From the NCBI GenBank assembly GCA_028279875.1, contig JANQMU010000057.1:1-52099 (forward strand): DNA of 52,099 nt. The letters are read 5' to 3'. The notes under the pieces are model-generated. The model was given only the letters and a program-made list of their open reading frames with translations. It searched no databases and was not told the origin of the DNA. The position numbers and the translations under genes are program-made. Below, one piece after another: positions 51,136 to 52,099 of this stretch (its first letter is position 1; each line of letters starts with the position of its first letter). Origin of the DNA: Rhizobiaceae bacterium. GTDB lineage: Bacteria > Pseudomonadota > Alphaproteobacteria > Rhizobiales > Rhizobiaceae.

Positions 51136-51912
51136 ATGAACCGGCTTGAAGGCAAGGTGGCGGTCGTAACCGGCGCCGGACAGGGGATCGGCGCGGCGAT
51201 TGCACGGCGGTATTCGCAGGAGGGCGCTTCGGTCGTCATCGCCGAGATCAATGCGGATCAGGGGCGTGCCACCGCCGAGGCGATCGAAGGCGAAACCGGT
51301 AAACCCGTCCGCTTCATCGAAACGGACGTTGCTGATGCGAAGAGCGTCGAGGCGATGCACCGACAGGCGCGCAAGGCCTTCGGACCGGTGGACATCCTCG
51401 TCAACAATGCCGGGATCGCCGTCTTCGGCGAACCCCTGGCGACCAGCATGGATGACTGGCGCAAATGCATGTCCGTCGATCTTGAAGGGGTCTGGCACTG
51501 TTGCCGAACGGTGTTGCCAGACATGCTGGAGAAGAGCAACGGCGCCATCGTCAACATCATCTCCAACCACGCCTTCACCGTCATCAAGTCGACCTTCCCC
51601 TATCCGGTGGCCAAGCACGGGCTGCTGGGACTGACCCGTTCGCTGGCGCTGGAATATGCCGACAGGGGCATTGCCATCAACGCCATATCGCCGGGCTATA
51701 TCGACACCCCGATCGCCGACTGGGCATTCAGCCAAGCTGCGGACCCGGCCCGCGAACGCCGCGAGACCGAGGCCAAACAGCCGGTCGGCCGCCTTGGCCG
51801 GCCCGATGAAATCGCCGCCGTCGCCGCGCTTCTCGGTTCGGACGAAGCGCGTTTCATGATCGGAGAGAATATTGTCATCGATGGTGGCGTTACCATCCGG
51901 ATGTACGAATAG
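51136..51912 (+). CDS. short-chain dehydrogenase/reductase, probable sugar 1-dehydrogenase
   Basis: A 258-residue classical SDR. VVTGAGQGIGAAIARRYSQEG is the cofactor loop region, NNAGIAVFGEP follows, and the catalytic Tyr-Lys pair is in YPVAKHGLLGL. The ATG at 51136 has a weak site (GGGA). C-terminal IGENIVIDGGVTIRMYE is typical of rhamnose/galactose/arabinose 1-dehydrogenases. Divergent from the sugar importer, it would oxidise the imported aldose to a lactone, feeding the galactonate route. The specific sugar is not established. Confidence 0.9.
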   Translation: MNRLEGKVAVVTGAGQGIGAAIARRYSQEGASVVIAEINADQGRATAEAIEGETGKPVRFIETDVADAKSVEAMHRQARKAFGPVDILVNNAGIAVFGEPLATSMDDWRKCMSVDLEGVWHCCRTVLPDMLEKSNGAIVNIISNHAFTVIKSTFPYPVAKHGLLGLTRSLALEYADRGIAINAISPGYIDTPIADWAFSQAADPARERRETEAKQPVGRLGRPDEIAAVAALLGSDEARFMIGENIVIDGGVTIRMYE

Positions 51913-51925
51913 CGATGTCTGGCGG

Positions 51926-52099
51926 TCAGGCGGCGAAGGCCTGCCGGGCAGCGGCGGCGGTGAGCACCGGTCCCTGACCCCAGGGCACGATCCGGTTGAC
52001 CGGCACGTGCCAGTAGTGCTCCTCGACCAGCGCCGACATGACGGCAGCCGAAACCCCGGTCAGATTGCCGTCGCCATCCAGATTGGCCTTCATCACCGC
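51926..52099 (-). CDS. C-terminal end of an unidentified protein (partial)
   Basis: On the minus strand the frame is open from the window edge to a TGA at 51926-51928, giving 57 residues including NLDGDGNLTGVSAAVMSALV and YWHVPVNRIVPWG. Composition and third-position GC match real genes of the window, and it ends just 13 bases from the convergent SDR stop. I do not recognise the family. It could belong to the same sugar pathway. Confidence 0.6.
   Translation of the reverse strand, partial: AVMKANLDGDGNLTGVSAAVMSALVEEHYWHVPVNRIVPWGQGPVLTAAAARQAFAA

Noticed and set aside
1..52099. CRISPR arrays, rRNA operons, complete insertion sequences
   Set aside because: No regularly spaced direct repeats with spacers, no rRNA-like sequence and no transposase frame with terminal repeats were seen.

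Overview
The window looks like chromosomal accessory DNA from an alphaproteobacterium, most likely of the order Hyphomicrobiales (rhizobia and relatives). This is an inference from high GC with C/G-rich third positions, tightly overlapped ATGA/GTGA operons, a dense set of TRAP, LIV-type, Dpp-type and Rbs-type importers, and a rhizobial-looking ScpB fragment. Almost every gene belongs to a nutrient-uptake and carbon-catabolism locus. There are six periplasmic binding proteins and five transport systems (two TRAP, one LIV-type ABC, one Dpp-type ABC, one Rbs-type ABC) in 52 kb.

Layout. (1) 1-1733: right end of an integrated element, with two small genes, a tyrosine recombinase and the 3' half of a tRNA-Gln(CTG) as the attachment site. 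(2) 2042-13228 (+): ATP-dependent hydantoinase/oxoprolinase HyuA-HyuB, a GntR/FCD regulator, a class III aminotransferase, a TRAP transporter and a ThDP-dependent decarboxylase/ligase. The hyu and TRAP promoters share the box ATATCAAATATC, so they probably form one regulon. (3) 13302-24779 (-): one twelve-gene operon, read from the right: Tat-exported LIV-type binding protein, LivH, LivM, LivG, LivF, an unusual third ATPase with no ABC signature, cupin, Gfo/Idh/MocA dehydrogenase, SDR, IlvD/Edd dehydratase, aldehyde dehydrogenase and HpcH/HpaI aldolase. Together these suggest import and non-phosphorylative breakdown of a sugar acid. A divergent RpiR regulator (24960-25772) faces it across three TGAA-motifs spaced exactly 25 bp apart. 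(4) 26013-31386: a rearranged zone with an intact GyrI-like gene and truncated copies of gyrI, dppC, scpB and a GNAT gene. These flank an AT-richer insert of about 4.4 kb carrying a winged-helix/TPR regulator, an orphan binding protein and an acetyltransferase. (5) 31402-37154 (-): oligopeptide-type ABC importer in the order D-F-A-B-C. (6) 37300-51045 (-): a long galactonate-type operon, read from the right: Rbs-type sugar importer, aldose 1-epimerase, enoyl-CoA hydratase, class III CoA-transferase, dgoD, dgoK, M24 peptidase, DapA-like lyase and a second TRAP transporter. A divergent SDR (51136-51912) would fit as the sugar 1-dehydrogenase. The window ends inside an unidentified minus-strand gene.

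How it works together. Regions 3 and 6 are two parallel routes for sugars or sugar acids. Region 6 is classical (epimerase, dehydrogenase, galactonate dehydratase, KDGal kinase) but no DgoA aldolase is in view. Region 3 would cleave the 2-keto-3-deoxy acid directly to pyruvate plus an aldehyde that the aldehyde dehydrogenase removes. Region 2 would open a lactam-, hydantoin- or imide-like ring at the cost of ATP and deaminate or rearrange the product. In the four minus-strand importers a strong hairpin directly follows the binding-protein gene, consistent with making more binding protein than membrane parts. Substrates are inferred from family membership only.
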